NCBI GenBank assembly: GCA_028288085.1
Contig: JAQBOK010000357.1
Location: 1 to 52,073 of the forward strand
Origin: Mucilaginibacter sp.
GTDB taxonomy: Bacteria; Bacteroidota; Bacteroidia; Sphingobacteriales; Sphingobacteriaceae
Direction of reading: 5' to 3'
DNA: 52,073 nucleotides
Below are positions 1 to 7,987 of the stretch, piece by piece. A program made the translations under genes and the position numbers. Numbering within the stretch: the stretch's first letter is position 1; each line of letters begins with the position of its first letter. Under the pieces are notes generated by a model that was not told the origin of the DNA, made no database searches, and saw only the letters and a list, made by a program, of their open reading frames with translations.

Positions 1-135
1 CATTTCCAGCTCCTGCATTTCCAGCTCCTGCATTTCCAGCTCCTGCATTTCCACCACCACCGTTTCCAACTCCTGCATTTCCACCACCACCGTTGCCAGC
101 TCCTGCATTTCCACCACCACCGTTGCCACCACCAC
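1..135. repeat. 15-bp tandem repeat encoding NGGGG/NAGAG units
   Basis: Nine consecutive 15-bp units are visible from the left edge to base 135, alternating between types such as catttccagctcctg and catttccaccaccac. On the minus strand each unit encodes one pentapeptide (N-A-G-A-G or N-G-G-G-G). The first three units are identical, which suggests recent duplication by slippage. The array continues beyond the window. The period is a multiple of three, so copy-number changes keep the reading frame. Confidence 0.9.
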
Positions 136-781
136 CGTTGCCATCATCTCCGGGTTCAGGCTGTGGTTGTGGTGCAGTATTCTCTTTCGTTTTTACGCCT
201 AAGTAAGCAATTGAACTAATTCCCATAAGGCCCATTAAAGTATTCGTTATAATTTTATCATCCGGCAAAATACAATTTGAGTAAACATAGGTGATGTATA
301 TAACGCCGACAACAGCTGTCCATATTACATTTTGAAGGCGGTGAATACTTACTCCAGTTTCATCCGAAATAATATCTGTAAAAAAGAAACCTGTACCTGG
401 TTGATTTTGTTGTTTGTCTTTATCCGGTGTGGTATTAGTCTGTTGGTTACCATCTATTGCTTTGCCAATTACTGTAGTCCCCGCAGCTATACCTAACAAT
501 GTTAGGTTGACCGCATTTATGTTAACATAAAACTTTATTCCGTTAGAACCAGGAGTAAAAAAAGCGACATACACGTACGACCCAATAATAATAACCGACC
601 AGAAAGCCAATTGCGTCTTAGCCAGACTAAATGCAGGTTTAGATTTTTTACCTTTTTGCAAAGCTATAGCATTCATAGTCTGTACATCAAAAACCACATT
701 TCGGAGCATGTCTGAATTTAAAGAGAGTGTTATTACTATTATTAATAAAACACCAAGGATGATAAAATAGGCCAGGTCCAT
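1..781 (-). CDS. Five-helix membrane protein with Asn/Gly pentapeptide-repeat tail (3' end cut by window edge)
   Basis: The reading frame starts at the ATG complementary to 779-781 and stays open to base 1, so the C-terminus is missing; 260 codons are visible. Hydrophobic segments lie at about residues 4-20, 57-75, 85-107, 152-168 and 179-196. The pattern of a S-L-A-K-T-Q-L-A-F-W helix, a L-L-G-I-A-A-G helix, an H-R-L-Q segment and a L-M-G-I-S-S helix resembles a widespread unnamed bacterial membrane family that I recall, without known function. After residue 200 the chain becomes Pro/Gln-rich (PQPQPEPGDDG) and then a run of five-residue units NGGGG or NAGAG from about residue 215 to the edge. 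The tail is probably extended and flexible; which side of the membrane it faces is not clear. The gene is real with good confidence; its function is unknown. Confidence 0.8.
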   Translation of the reverse strand, partial: MDLAYFIILGVLLIIVITLSLNSDMLRNVVFDVQTMNAIALQKGKKSKPAFSLAKTQLAFWSVIIIGSYVYVAFFTPGSNGIKFYVNINAVNLTLLGIAAGTTVIGKAIDGNQQTNTTPDKDKQQNQPGTGFFFTDIISDETGVSIHRLQNVIWTAVVGVIYITYVYSNCILPDDKIITNTLMGLMGISSIAYLGVKTKENTAPQPQPEPGDDGNGGGGNGGGGNAGAGNGGGGNAGVGNGGGGNAGAGNAGAGNAGAGN

Positions 782-1044
782 AATTTTAGGGATTAGGGTG
801 AGTTAAATTGGTTAATAAACTAAACCAATTTAAATATTATTTAACTCACTGTCAACCCGTGTTTTAACGGTATTTACCTGTTGTAAAAAGTGCGGGAAAG
901 TACACTAAAACTGTCGACCCCCTTAGGCGAAAGATTAGCACGTTTATTGGCGCTAAGAAGTGCGGAACTCAAAGAATTATTTTTTGTTTTTCGACAAATG
1001 CATTATGCTGCTCAAGGATGTTATCTGAAAACTGGCCATTGCAG

Positions 1045-1245
1045 CTATTTAAAATACGACAGCGGGATGATCTTCCACATATCATGAGAAAGGTGACCTG
1101 TGAGTAACTCGTATATTAAATAAAAAGGCCAAAATATATAACTCAGGATCAGAAAGATGATTGAATGATTGTAATACCAGTTTATCATTAAAGCATATAT
1201 ACCCAAAAGGAAATATGCAATGCCGGAATCTCTTTGTTTACTCAT
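1045..1245 (-). CDS. Small membrane protein, 66 aa
   Basis: The frame starts with ATG (MSKQRDSG) and encodes a very hydrophobic chain with two likely membrane helices (about residues 9-24 and 28-47) and a polar C-terminus ending in K. The amino-acid composition (aromatic-rich helices, charged ends) looks like a genuine small membrane protein rather than a chance frame. I recognise no family. It stands alone between the minus-strand repeat-tail protein and the plus-strand gene at 1454. Confidence 0.5.
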   Translation of the reverse strand: MSKQRDSGIAYFLLGIYALMINWYYNHSIIFLILSYIFWPFYLIYELLTGHLSHDMWKIIPLSYFK

Positions 1246-1395
1246 AGGGTGGTTTCTTTATCAACACAATATTAATAACAATTTTGTTTATTAAATACCG
1301 ATCAGCCTTTATAATCATTCAAAAAAAAATTGATTGCGTAAAAACACGTGTCCAAAATGGGTGTTATCACTATGCCCTTTATAAAACCGATGTTC

Positions 1396-1403
1396 TAACT
1401 TTG
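1396..1403 (+). promoter_or_regulatory. Possible Bacteroidota -7 box (TAACTTTG)
   Basis: TAACTTTG fits the TAnnTTTG -7 consensus and lies about 50 bp before the ATG of the 116-aa gene. A TTTA at 1378-1381 is a weak match for the -33 TTTG element. Confidence 0.35.
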
Positions 1404-1453
1404 TAAAAATCCTTTAACGCAGGCAGAAAGGGCAAGATATTAAATTCATTCTG

Positions 1454-1804
1454 ATGAAAAGATATTTTATGTTAGTAATGGTTGTTACTACTTTGGCCAT
1501 CTTATATTTGGTTATCCACAGAAATTATATACAATTTAATTCGATAGTATCTATAAAAAATACACGGTGGCAAAAGGTTCATGTACAGGTACGAAAAGGA
1601 TATAACCCTGACCCTTATCATGATAAGCTTATTTTTGACCAATATTTAACCATAGGACAATCACGTACTTTTACAGTTGATAATGGTGATGATATTTTGT
1701 ACCGGAGGGACAGAAATCCCAGGCAGCCGGACGGAGTGCACTTTACCAATTGGACATACGCCAATTGTGACAATTCATCAGGGTGCATAGTTGAAGGCCC
1801 CTGA
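1454..1804 (+). CDS. Hypothetical membrane-anchored or secreted protein, 116 aa
   Basis: The frame begins at ATG with a charged start (MKRYF) and one hydrophobic segment at about residues 5-21, which could be a signal anchor or an uncleaved signal peptide. The remaining 90 residues are polar and rich in Tyr, Asp and Arg, with two Cys near the end (N-C-D-N-S-S-G-C) that could form a disulfide outside the cytoplasm. I do not recognise the family. A TAnnTTTG box lies about 50 bp upstream. It may be species-specific. Confidence 0.55.
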   Translation: MKRYFMLVMVVTTLAILYLVIHRNYIQFNSIVSIKNTRWQKVHVQVRKGYNPDPYHDKLIFDQYLTIGQSRTFTVDNGDDILYRRDRNPRQPDGVHFTNWTYANCDNSSGCIVEGP

Positions 1805-1929
1805 TATTAATTAACTTACTTTTTTTGGCGACATTTATGAACAAAGAATCATTATATTAACAAAAAAACATATATTGTAAACAAATCACCTTTAAAAGGG
1901 TTAACTATAAAAATTAAAACACACTTATC

Positions 1930-2145
1930 ATGGCAACAGAAGGAAGCGGAATAACCGCGTATTCAGTAAAAACAAAAACAAAAAATGTTCCGATGATCGA
2001 TCCGGTTATTGACATTAAATCAGGCAGGTACATTGCAAGCGGTAAAGATAGCGCAGGCAATAAAATGGCAGCCATTATGAGTAAAGCAACTGCTGAAGGT
2101 CATATAAAGGATGGCAATGCAAAAAAAGGCACAGGCTGGAGTTAA
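1930..2145 (+). CDS. Small hypothetical protein, 71 aa
   Basis: The ATG follows an A-rich leader (ttatc-atg) and the frame ends just before a strong hairpin terminator, which supports a real short transcript. The protein is hydrophilic and basic, has no signal peptide or membrane segment, and contains alternating strand-like stretches (VIDIKSGRYIASGKD). The N-terminus MATEGSGITAYSVKTKTKN is Lys/Thr-rich. I cannot assign a family or a function. Confidence 0.55.
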   Translation: MATEGSGITAYSVKTKTKNVPMIDPVIDIKSGRYIASGKDSAGNKMAAIMSKATAEGHIKDGNAKKGTGWS

Positions 2146-2192
2146 TATTCCTTATTCTAATTTTACCAGTAACCTGGTATATTCAAAAAATG

Positions 2193-2232
2193 AAGCCCTG
2201 CGATTTACAAAACATTTTGTATCGCAGGGCTT
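2193..2232. terminator. Bidirectional hairpin terminator
   Basis: Perfect 12-bp stem aagccctgcgat / atcgcagggctt, extended inward by an acaaaa/ttttgt pairing. It sits between two convergent genes (ends at 2145 and 2254). Confidence 0.75.
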
Positions 2233-2253
2233 ATTTGGTTTATAACTATTTTA

Positions 2254-2637
2254 TTAATTTCCCACTATAACTGTAGCAGTTGCCATCATAGAATGTATAG
2301 TACATTTATAAGTATAAGTACCGGCGGTGGCAAATGTGTGTACAAATGTAGCGTCAACAGCAATATTACCACTATCAAAGCCTCCGTTAACATCAGTAAC
2401 AGTGTGTGCGGTAGCATCCTTGTTTGTCCAGGTAACTGTGCCCCCTGGTAAAAGATGTATAACTGCCGGCGAAAATGCAAAATTTTGTATAGTGGCCGAA
2501 GCAGCTGCAACAGGGGTAGTTCCGCTTGTTGTAGGATTAGTAGAATTATTCATGCTTTTGCCGCAACCGTAAAATAAAAGGGTACCCGATAGTATTATCA
2601 GCGTTAAATAGATTATTTTCCTTTTTATGTTTTCCAT
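2254..2637 (-). CDS. Cupredoxin-domain lipoprotein (amicyanin/plastocyanin-like)
   Basis: The 127-aa product has a lipoprotein signal with Cys25 in LLFYGC, a Ser/Thr/Asn-rich linker to about residue 47, and a cupredoxin domain at about 48-127. Type-1 copper ligands are visible as His78 (T-A-H-T-V), Cys112, His115 and Met118 in Y-K-C-T-I-H-S-M-M. The Cys-x2-His-x2-Met spacing is that of amicyanin and pseudoazurin. The protein should be a lipid-anchored small electron carrier or copper-binding protein outside the inner membrane. The gene stands alone, so its redox partner cannot be read from the neighbours. It shares a terminator with the convergent gene ending at 2145. Confidence 0.88.
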   Translation of the reverse strand: MENIKRKIIYLTLIILSGTLLFYGCGKSMNNSTNPTTSGTTPVAAASATIQNFAFSPAVIHLLPGGTVTWTNKDATAHTVTDVNGGFDSGNIAVDATFVHTFATAGTYTYKCTIHSMMATATVIVGN

Positions 2638-2780
2638 AATAAAATGTATTTTGATATATACACTTATGACGAATAAAAAAGAAAAAAGGTTGCCTCTTAA
2701 GAAAAAAACATAAACAATAACTCAAAATCAGGGAGTTGCGTGTGTTCTCAACATATGAGGCACCAAACACTGCGCCGCTT

Positions 2781-3647
2781 CTATTTATTCAAATTATCCA
2801 CCCTGTCATAAAATTCATTTTGTAATTTCAAGGTTGTCGTATCAGCTTTTACTACTTTCAACGCTTTTATGAATGAACCGATCTCATGATCGGTAATAAA
2901 CTTGCCAAATTCAGAAGTTGCTTTCCCTCCCTCGCCCGCATAATGGTTTGGAAAAGATGCATACCACCAGATAGGTGTATACAGATCAGGTAGATTCAAC
3001 CGTTTCTGGTCGGCTCCTGATTGTTGTTCCGCACGATCCATTTTCATCAGATCAGGTCGGTAGTAAAGCAATATAGAGGTTTCACTTTCGCCGGCATGTT
3101 CATCACCGCGAAGATCGGATTTATGCATTTTGCGGTATTCCTTTGTGAATTCAGGATCGTTTTCAGCATCATAAAAATAGATCACATAATTATGTCGCTT
3201 ATTTAAAAAAGACTGCATAAAGAATCTTATAAACTCGGGGTTACCACCGTGCCCGTTTAGTATAACTATCTTTTTAAAGCCGTTTCGCGCTATTTCATCA
3301 CAAGTGGCTTCAAGCAGATCATAGATTAACTTGCCCGGCAGAGAAAAAGTTCCAAACTGCTGACGGGCCTCATTGATCTGCCCGTAAAAATAATCCGGGA
3401 AAACAACTGCATATTCCTGTTTGGTAGCCCTTGCGGCCCATTCGCGCACATGGATCAGGTCGGTACCGATGGGTGAATGCGGACCGTGTTTTTCTAATAT
3501 GCCAAAAGGCAGAATACAGGTTTTGGATGATTTGTCTAACGCTGCAGGAAAATCGCTTGCGGTGAGTTCGTCCCAGCGGGCAGGAATTTGTTGAGCAAAA
3601 GAATAGCCCGAAACAAACAGTAAGACAGCAAATAAAAAGGCTTTCAT
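2781..3647 (-). CDS. Creatininase-family amidohydrolase, exported
   Basis: I place the start at the ATG complementary to 3645-3647 (MKAFLFAVLLF) because it opens a clean signal peptide (residues 1-18, SFA|QQ). The longer frame to 3755 adds 36 unlikely residues and overlaps the upstream gene. The 288-aa protein has creatininase-family metal-ligand motifs: Glu52 and His54 in L-E-K-H-G-P-H, Asp63 in G-T-D, His133 in N-G-H-G-G-N, and the D-E-H-A-G-E-S-E-T-S segment near 182-191. Family members hydrolyse cyclic or linear amide bonds (creatinine, mycofactocin and pyrrolo compounds); the substrate here is unknown. It lies downstream of the CYTH-CHAD pair on the same strand with a 64-bp gap, so co-transcription is possible. 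Confidence 0.85.
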   Translation of the reverse strand: MKAFLFAVLLFVSGYSFAQQIPARWDELTASDFPAALDKSSKTCILPFGILEKHGPHSPIGTDLIHVREWAARATKQEYAVVFPDYFYGQINEARQQFGTFSLPGKLIYDLLEATCDEIARNGFKKIVILNGHGGNPEFIRFFMQSFLNKRHNYVIYFYDAENDPEFTKEYRKMHKSDLRGDEHAGESETSILLYYRPDLMKMDRAEQQSGADQKRLNLPDLYTPIWWYASFPNHYAGEGGKATSEFGKFITDHEIGSFIKALKVVKADTTTLKLQNEFYDRVDNLNK

Positions 3648-3711
3648 ATTCAGGTTTTGTTTAAAAAATGATGTTAAAGTTTTGTTCAATATTAAAAATA
3701 GTCTAATCTCA

Positions 3712-4179
3712 TCACCACTCCTTAAACGGATGCACCGCCAAATTAGAATTGGCATATCTTCCGTCGTCGGTTACCTCCTTAGTAATCCATCCGGGCACTT
3801 CAAATTCTTCATCTTCACTGATCAGCTCAATTTCCGCTACGACCAGCCCTGTGTTATCTCCCAAAAACACATCCACTTCCCAGATTTTACCTTTAAATGG
3901 GATACGATAACGTACCTTTTCCGTACCGTTTTTTGTAAACAAATTTAATATTTCAATGCCATCCTCCAGGGGTATCTCATATTCGAATTCCTTGCGGGTT
4001 ATTTCAGATACCTTGCTTTTCAAATTCAAAAACCCCTTTGTGTCTGATATTCGTACGCGTACGGTTTGCTTCTTGTTACTAACAATATATCCCTGACGAT
4101 AATGTGTACCTGCAGGTTTGTCTACAAGAGCCCATTTTTCATGTTCAACCAAAAACTTTCTTTCTATCTCTGCGCCCAT
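3712..4179 (-). CDS. CYTH-domain protein (triphosphate tunnel metalloenzyme)
   Basis: The 155-aa protein begins with the CYTH signature E-I-E-R-K-F-L-V (residues 4-11, ExExK). The rest shows the alternating basic and acidic strands of a triphosphate tunnel fold (TVRVRIS, FEYEIP, WEVDVF, VVAEIEL). The family includes tripolyphosphatases, thiamine triphosphatases and adenylyl cyclases. Short bacterial single-domain forms like this one are often inorganic triphosphatases, which is my best guess. It follows the CHAD gene by 20 bp on the same strand. CYTH and CHAD domains are frequently fused in other bacteria, so these two probably work together on polyphosphate-type substrates. Confidence 0.9.
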   Translation of the reverse strand: MGAEIERKFLVEHEKWALVDKPAGTHYRQGYIVSNKKQTVRVRISDTKGFLNLKSKVSEITRKEFEYEIPLEDGIEILNLFTKNGTEKVRYRIPFKGKIWEVDVFLGDNTGLVVAEIELISEDEEFEVPGWITKEVTDDGRYANSNLAVHPFKEW

Positions 4180-4199
4180 TCTTTTATTTCCATTTCGCC

Positions 4200-5009
4200 T
4201 TATTTCAATTTCTGCACTTCTTTTAAAACTTCACGATTCATCGTTGCTTTGTTCCTGAAATCCAGTGTTAAAATAGCTATCGACTTTTTAAGTCTTGTAT
4301 TTTGCCTTTTGATTTTTGTTACCACTGCTTTGTCATTCGCTTCAGGGGTTGAAAACAGTTCAATAGCGAGAACATTATCATGCCAGTTGCCAATGTTACT
4401 TTGCAATTTATCAAGATAATCATTATTAACTTCCAATTTACCGATTAAAGCTTTTTGGGCTATTTTACGGTTATACATTAGCGTTTTTATTTGTTTACGG
4501 CAATTGTGCAAAGTTTCATCAAATTCCAGGTTGTTTAGCGTGACAGCGATTTGTTCCATCTTAACTTTATAGAATTCCAGTATAAGATCATTATCAATCG
4601 GCTTCAGGTCATCAATGAGTACGCTATGCGCGTTTTTTATTATCTTGAGGTATTTTTTGGCCTGTTGCTGAAAATCGCTTGTACCCTTTTCTATATTATA
4701 AAGCTGTGCCATTACAAATTCTTCGTTTGCCAGCTTATAACGTACACCCAACTGAAGATTAATATAGGCGTTGCGAATGTACCCGCAGTGTTTGAATATT
4801 AATTTAACAGGTTTAAAATCCTTTAACAATCGATGTTTTGACAAACCTGTATCTAAAAGCGTTAGCATAGCCCCAAGTTTTTTCACCTGCACACGAAAAA
4901 GATGTAATTCTTCCTGGTCACCCTTTGCTATAAAAGACTTCAAATGAGATTCCATTCCGTCCCATTGTTCCTTAAAATGTGCTTTTTCAGTTTTCTTTTT
5001 CATCAGCAT
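4200..5009 (-). CDS. CHAD-domain protein
   Basis: The 269-aa product is almost all alpha-helical and rich in Lys, Leu and His. It contains the two repeats typical of CHAD domains: H36 in E-L-H-L-F-R-V-Q-V-K-K-L and a second H near residue 165 in T-L-H-N-C-R-K-Q-I-K. CHAD domains bind polyphosphate through basic helices. It is the first gene of a minus-strand group followed after 20 bp by CYTH. Two ATG codons (at 5009 and 5003) are possible starts; MLMKKK or MKKKTEK both work. The protein is predicted to be cytoplasmic. Confidence 0.85.
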   Translation of the reverse strand: MLMKKKTEKAHFKEQWDGMESHLKSFIAKGDQEELHLFRVQVKKLGAMLTLLDTGLSKHRLLKDFKPVKLIFKHCGYIRNAYINLQLGVRYKLANEEFVMAQLYNIEKGTSDFQQQAKKYLKIIKNAHSVLIDDLKPIDNDLILEFYKVKMEQIAVTLNNLEFDETLHNCRKQIKTLMYNRKIAQKALIGKLEVNNDYLDKLQSNIGNWHDNVLAIELFSTPEANDKAVVTKIKRQNTRLKKSIAILTLDFRNKATMNREVLKEVQKLK

Positions 5010-5183
5010 ACTATATTAAAAGCCTGAACCAGGATCTGTATCATTCAAATCAACACTTAATATTAATATTTCCCGTTGTAACTGTGTAAAATATTTGTTG
5101 TGTTTACCTTACCAATTGTAAAAAAGTGTTAAACGTGACACTACCCCTATTGGCTGTAACCTTAAATAGCTATATTTAGCCGG

Positions 5184-5191
5184 TACCTTTG
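5184..5191 (+). promoter_or_regulatory. Possible -7 box (TACCTTTG) of the MG2/plug gene
   Basis: TACCTTTG matches TAnnTTTG and ends 15 bp before the ATG at 5207. I see no TTTG at the expected -33 distance. Confidence 0.35.
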
Positions 5192-5206
5192 ATTTAATTT
5201 AGTTTG

Positions 5207-7936
5207 ATGAATTTAAGAAAATTTTTATTTGTTTTATCTGTAGCTATTACTATAATTCATTTATCGGCCTTCGCACAACGCGATAGTATCCCTTTGACTA
5301 CCATCATTGCAAAAACTACAAAGTTGACCAATGACCGCCCTGCAGAAAAAGTTTATCTTCATTTTGACAAACCTTATTATGCCATTGGCGATACTATTTG
5401 GCTAAAGGCCTATGTAACTATTGACCTTCATCAGCCTTCAACCTTGAGTAAAATCGTTTATGTGGATTTGTCTGACAACCAGAACACTATGGTAAATGAG
5501 TTAAGGATGCAGGTGGTTAATGGTGTTGCAAGTGGCTTTTTGCCACTTCCCTCCCAATATATCAGGCGTGGAAATTATCATGTGAGGGCATATACCAAGT
5601 GGATGCGCAATTCAGATCAGTCATACTTTTTCAATAAAACCATCCCCATAGGAAGCCCCGATGAAGGCCAGGTGATACCGCATATTACTTATAAAAATTC
5701 GATAACGGATAAAGTGTCTAAAATAACTGCTGCGGTATCCTTTAAAGACCAAAATGGTAAACCTTATAACGGTAGAAAAATCACCTGGCAAGCTACAAAT
5801 GATGATGGAACGATAATTAAAGGCAAGGGTGAAACAGATTTAAATGGACAATTAAACATTAGCTTCTCAAGTACCAAACCAAATGAGTTAACCTCGGCCC
5901 TGATAACCACCCAGGTAACCATTGAAGAAAGAAAAATAATTACTAATACATTCCCGATAGAAACCATAACACCGGTTATTGATGTACAGTTTTTTCCGGA
6001 AGGTGGTGCATTGATCAATGGCATACGGTCACGGGTTGCCATTAAAGCATTAAAACCCGATGGCTACGGCATTGATGCCAAAGGAACCATAACAGATAAT
6101 ACAGGCGCTGTGGTGGCCAATTTCACATCGCAGCATTTGGGGATGGGGGTGTTTGCAATTGTACCCGAAAGTAATAAAACATATAAAGCCAATTTAACAT
6201 TTGCTGATGGTTCGCAAGGCAGTTATGATTTGCCAACCGCCCGTGAAGAAAGCATTAATCTGTCTTTAAATAACAGTGATCCTGAAAATTTGAGCATTAA
6301 AATAGTGGCCAATGACCCATTCTTCCAGAAGAATCAAAACAAAAGCTTTTATGTGATAGCCCAAAGTGAGGGTGTAATTTGTTATGCGGCACAAACGGTT
6401 TTAAAAAGTTCGGCGTACGCCGCAGATATCCCTAAAAGTAAATTCCCGACAGGTATTGTACAGGTTACTGTTTTTTCATCAAAAGGCTCACCTTTGAGTG
6501 AACGGATTGCTTTTATTCAGCATAATGATCAGTTAAACCTTTCGTTAAAGTCTGATAAATCAACATATTCCAGGCGACAAAAAGTACGGATGCTGGTTGC
6601 GGCAAAAAATGCAGCACTGCCTGCGGAGGGCACTTTTTCAGTTTCAGTGGTAAATGAATCCACGGTGCCTTTTGATGAAAATGCTGAAACAACTATTTTG
6701 AGCCACTTATTGCTGACCTCTGATCTAAAAGGTTATGTGGAAAGTCCTAATTATTATTTTATCCACCCGGACGATAAAACGAACGCCGATCTTGACGTGT
6801 TAATGCTCACCCAGGGTTACCGTCGTTTTTCTTATAAAAATATAATTGCGGATAAAAATCCACCAATTTCTTTTTTACCTGAACAAGGGATAGAAATTAC
6901 AGGGACGCTACGGGCCAATACGGGCTTACCAATAGCCAAAGGAAGTATAAGATTATCCATACCCGATAAAAACTTTTCTACGCAGGCAACGACGGATATG
7001 AGCGGAAATTTTAGATTTTCTAATATAATACTTGCTGACTCTTCAAAAGTAACCCTCAATGCCCGTGATAATCCAAACGGCACTAACATGGTGATTACTG
7101 TCGACGGGGTAATTTCCCCACCATCAACTCAATATATTAATCTGGATGGTGCAATAGCAAATATAGACAGTACCCTTCGTCCATATTTACAAAACAGGAA
7201 ACAACAGTTTAATACCCCAAGAGCACTTAACGAAGTAGTTATTAAGGAAAAGGTTATTGTAAAAAAACCGAGCCATACCGATTATTCCGCACTGTCGGGT
7301 TTAAGTATGGAGGCCGATCATACCATTCCTGGGTCAAGATTTAAAGACTGCCCCGTTATGACTGATTGTTTAATGACCGCAGCCATTGGATTAACTTTTG
7401 AAAACAATAACTTTTATTTAACCAGGGACTATAACCAGGGCACCAAAACGCCTGTCGCTATTTACATAGATGGCATGTCGCTTGATTTTAATGCCCTTAA
7501 CAATTTAAACCCTAACATTGTAGAATCGGTTGAGATATTCAATAATGATGGTGTAAGCAGCATAAACCGCACCACAGGTACCAAAGGGGTATTAGAGGTA
7601 AACACAAAAAAAATACCAAAGGGTGATAAAATTAGCAAAGATCAATTAATGGATATGTTACCTAAAACTTACCTAGTTGATTTTGTGCCTGGAGGTTATA
7701 ATGTGACGCGTGAATTTTACGCACCAAAATACAGCAGTCCAGCCGCTATTAATTCTACTACATCTGATTTACGAAGTACCATTTTCTGGAGTCCCAGTAT
7801 AATAACTGATAAAACAGGTAACGCCTCATTTGAGTTTTTTAATGCCGATGGCACGGGCACCTACAAAGCAATAATTGAAGGGATAGATAAAGATGGCAAC
7901 ATCGGTAGGTATGTTTATCACTATAAGGTTCAATAA
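5207..7936 (+). CDS. MG2-domain protein with C-terminal TonB-receptor-plug-like domain
   Basis: I use the ATG at 5207; the in-frame TTG just before it is less likely. The 909-aa protein has a signal peptide (1-23, AFA|QRD). An alpha-2-macroglobulin-like MG2 stretch follows, with the hallmark E-K-V-Y-L-H-F-D-K-P-x-Y (48-58). Further beta-sandwich segments, a carboxypeptidase-regulatory-like region near 565-625, and a plug-like region near 700-805 (A-I-Y-I-D-G-M, then V-E-S-V-E-I-F) come next. The C-terminus (W-S-P-S-I-I-T-D) is again MG-like. There is no room for a 22-strand outer-membrane barrel. Bacteroidota carry many such proteins, usually annotated as TonB-dependent receptor plug proteins, with no settled role. 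No SusC or SusD gene is nearby. Confidence 0.85.
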   Translation: MNLRKFLFVLSVAITIIHLSAFAQRDSIPLTTIIAKTTKLTNDRPAEKVYLHFDKPYYAIGDTIWLKAYVTIDLHQPSTLSKIVYVDLSDNQNTMVNELRMQVVNGVASGFLPLPSQYIRRGNYHVRAYTKWMRNSDQSYFFNKTIPIGSPDEGQVIPHITYKNSITDKVSKITAAVSFKDQNGKPYNGRKITWQATNDDGTIIKGKGETDLNGQLNISFSSTKPNELTSALITTQVTIEERKIITNTFPIETITPVIDVQFFPEGGALINGIRSRVAIKALKPDGYGIDAKGTITDNTGAVVANFTSQHLGMGVFAIVPESNKTYKANLTFADGSQGSYDLPTAREESINLSLNNSDPENLSIKIVANDPFFQKNQNKSFYVIAQSEGVICYAAQTVLKSSAYAADIPKSKFPTGIVQVTVFSSKGSPLSERIAFIQHNDQLNLSLKSDKSTYSRRQKVRMLVAAKNAALPAEGTFSVSVVNESTVPFDENAETTILSHLLLTSDLKGYVESPNYYFIHPDDKTNADLDVLMLTQGYRRFSYKNIIADKNPPISFLPEQGIEITGTLRANTGLPIAKGSIRLSIPDKNFSTQATTDMSGNFRFSNIILADSSKVTLNARDNPNGTNMVITVDGVISPPSTQYINLDGAIANIDSTLRPYLQNRKQQFNTPRALNEVVIKEKVIVKKPSHTDYSALSGLSMEADHTIPGSRFKDCPVMTDCLMTAAIGLTFENNNFYLTRDYNQGTKTPVAIYIDGMSLDFNALNNLNPNIVESVEIFNNDGVSSINRTTGTKGVLEVNTKKIPKGDKISKDQLMDMLPKTYLVDFVPGGYNVTREFYAPKYSSPAAINSTTSDLRSTIFWSPSIITDKTGNASFEFFNADGTGTYKAIIEGIDKDGNIGRYVYHYKVQ

Positions 7937-7987
7937 GTTAAATATTTTTCTCTAAATTTATTTAAACTTAAATTAAACCTTTAACGC

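Noticed and set aside
1..135. Direct repeats resembling a CRISPR or VNTR array
   Set aside because: The period is 15 bp with no spacers and the units encode pentapeptides in an open frame; it is a coding repeat.
890..1087. Plus-strand frame of 65 codons starting with GTG
   Set aside because: GTG start, odd composition and antisense overlap with the more credible membrane protein at 1045-1245. No recognisable motif.
2546..2770. Minus-strand frame upstream of the cupredoxin gene
   Set aside because: It overlaps the signal peptide of the lipoprotein in another frame and has no protein-like features.
3648..3755. Longer N-terminus of the creatininase-family gene
   Set aside because: It would add 36 residues before a clean signal peptide and overlap the CYTH gene.
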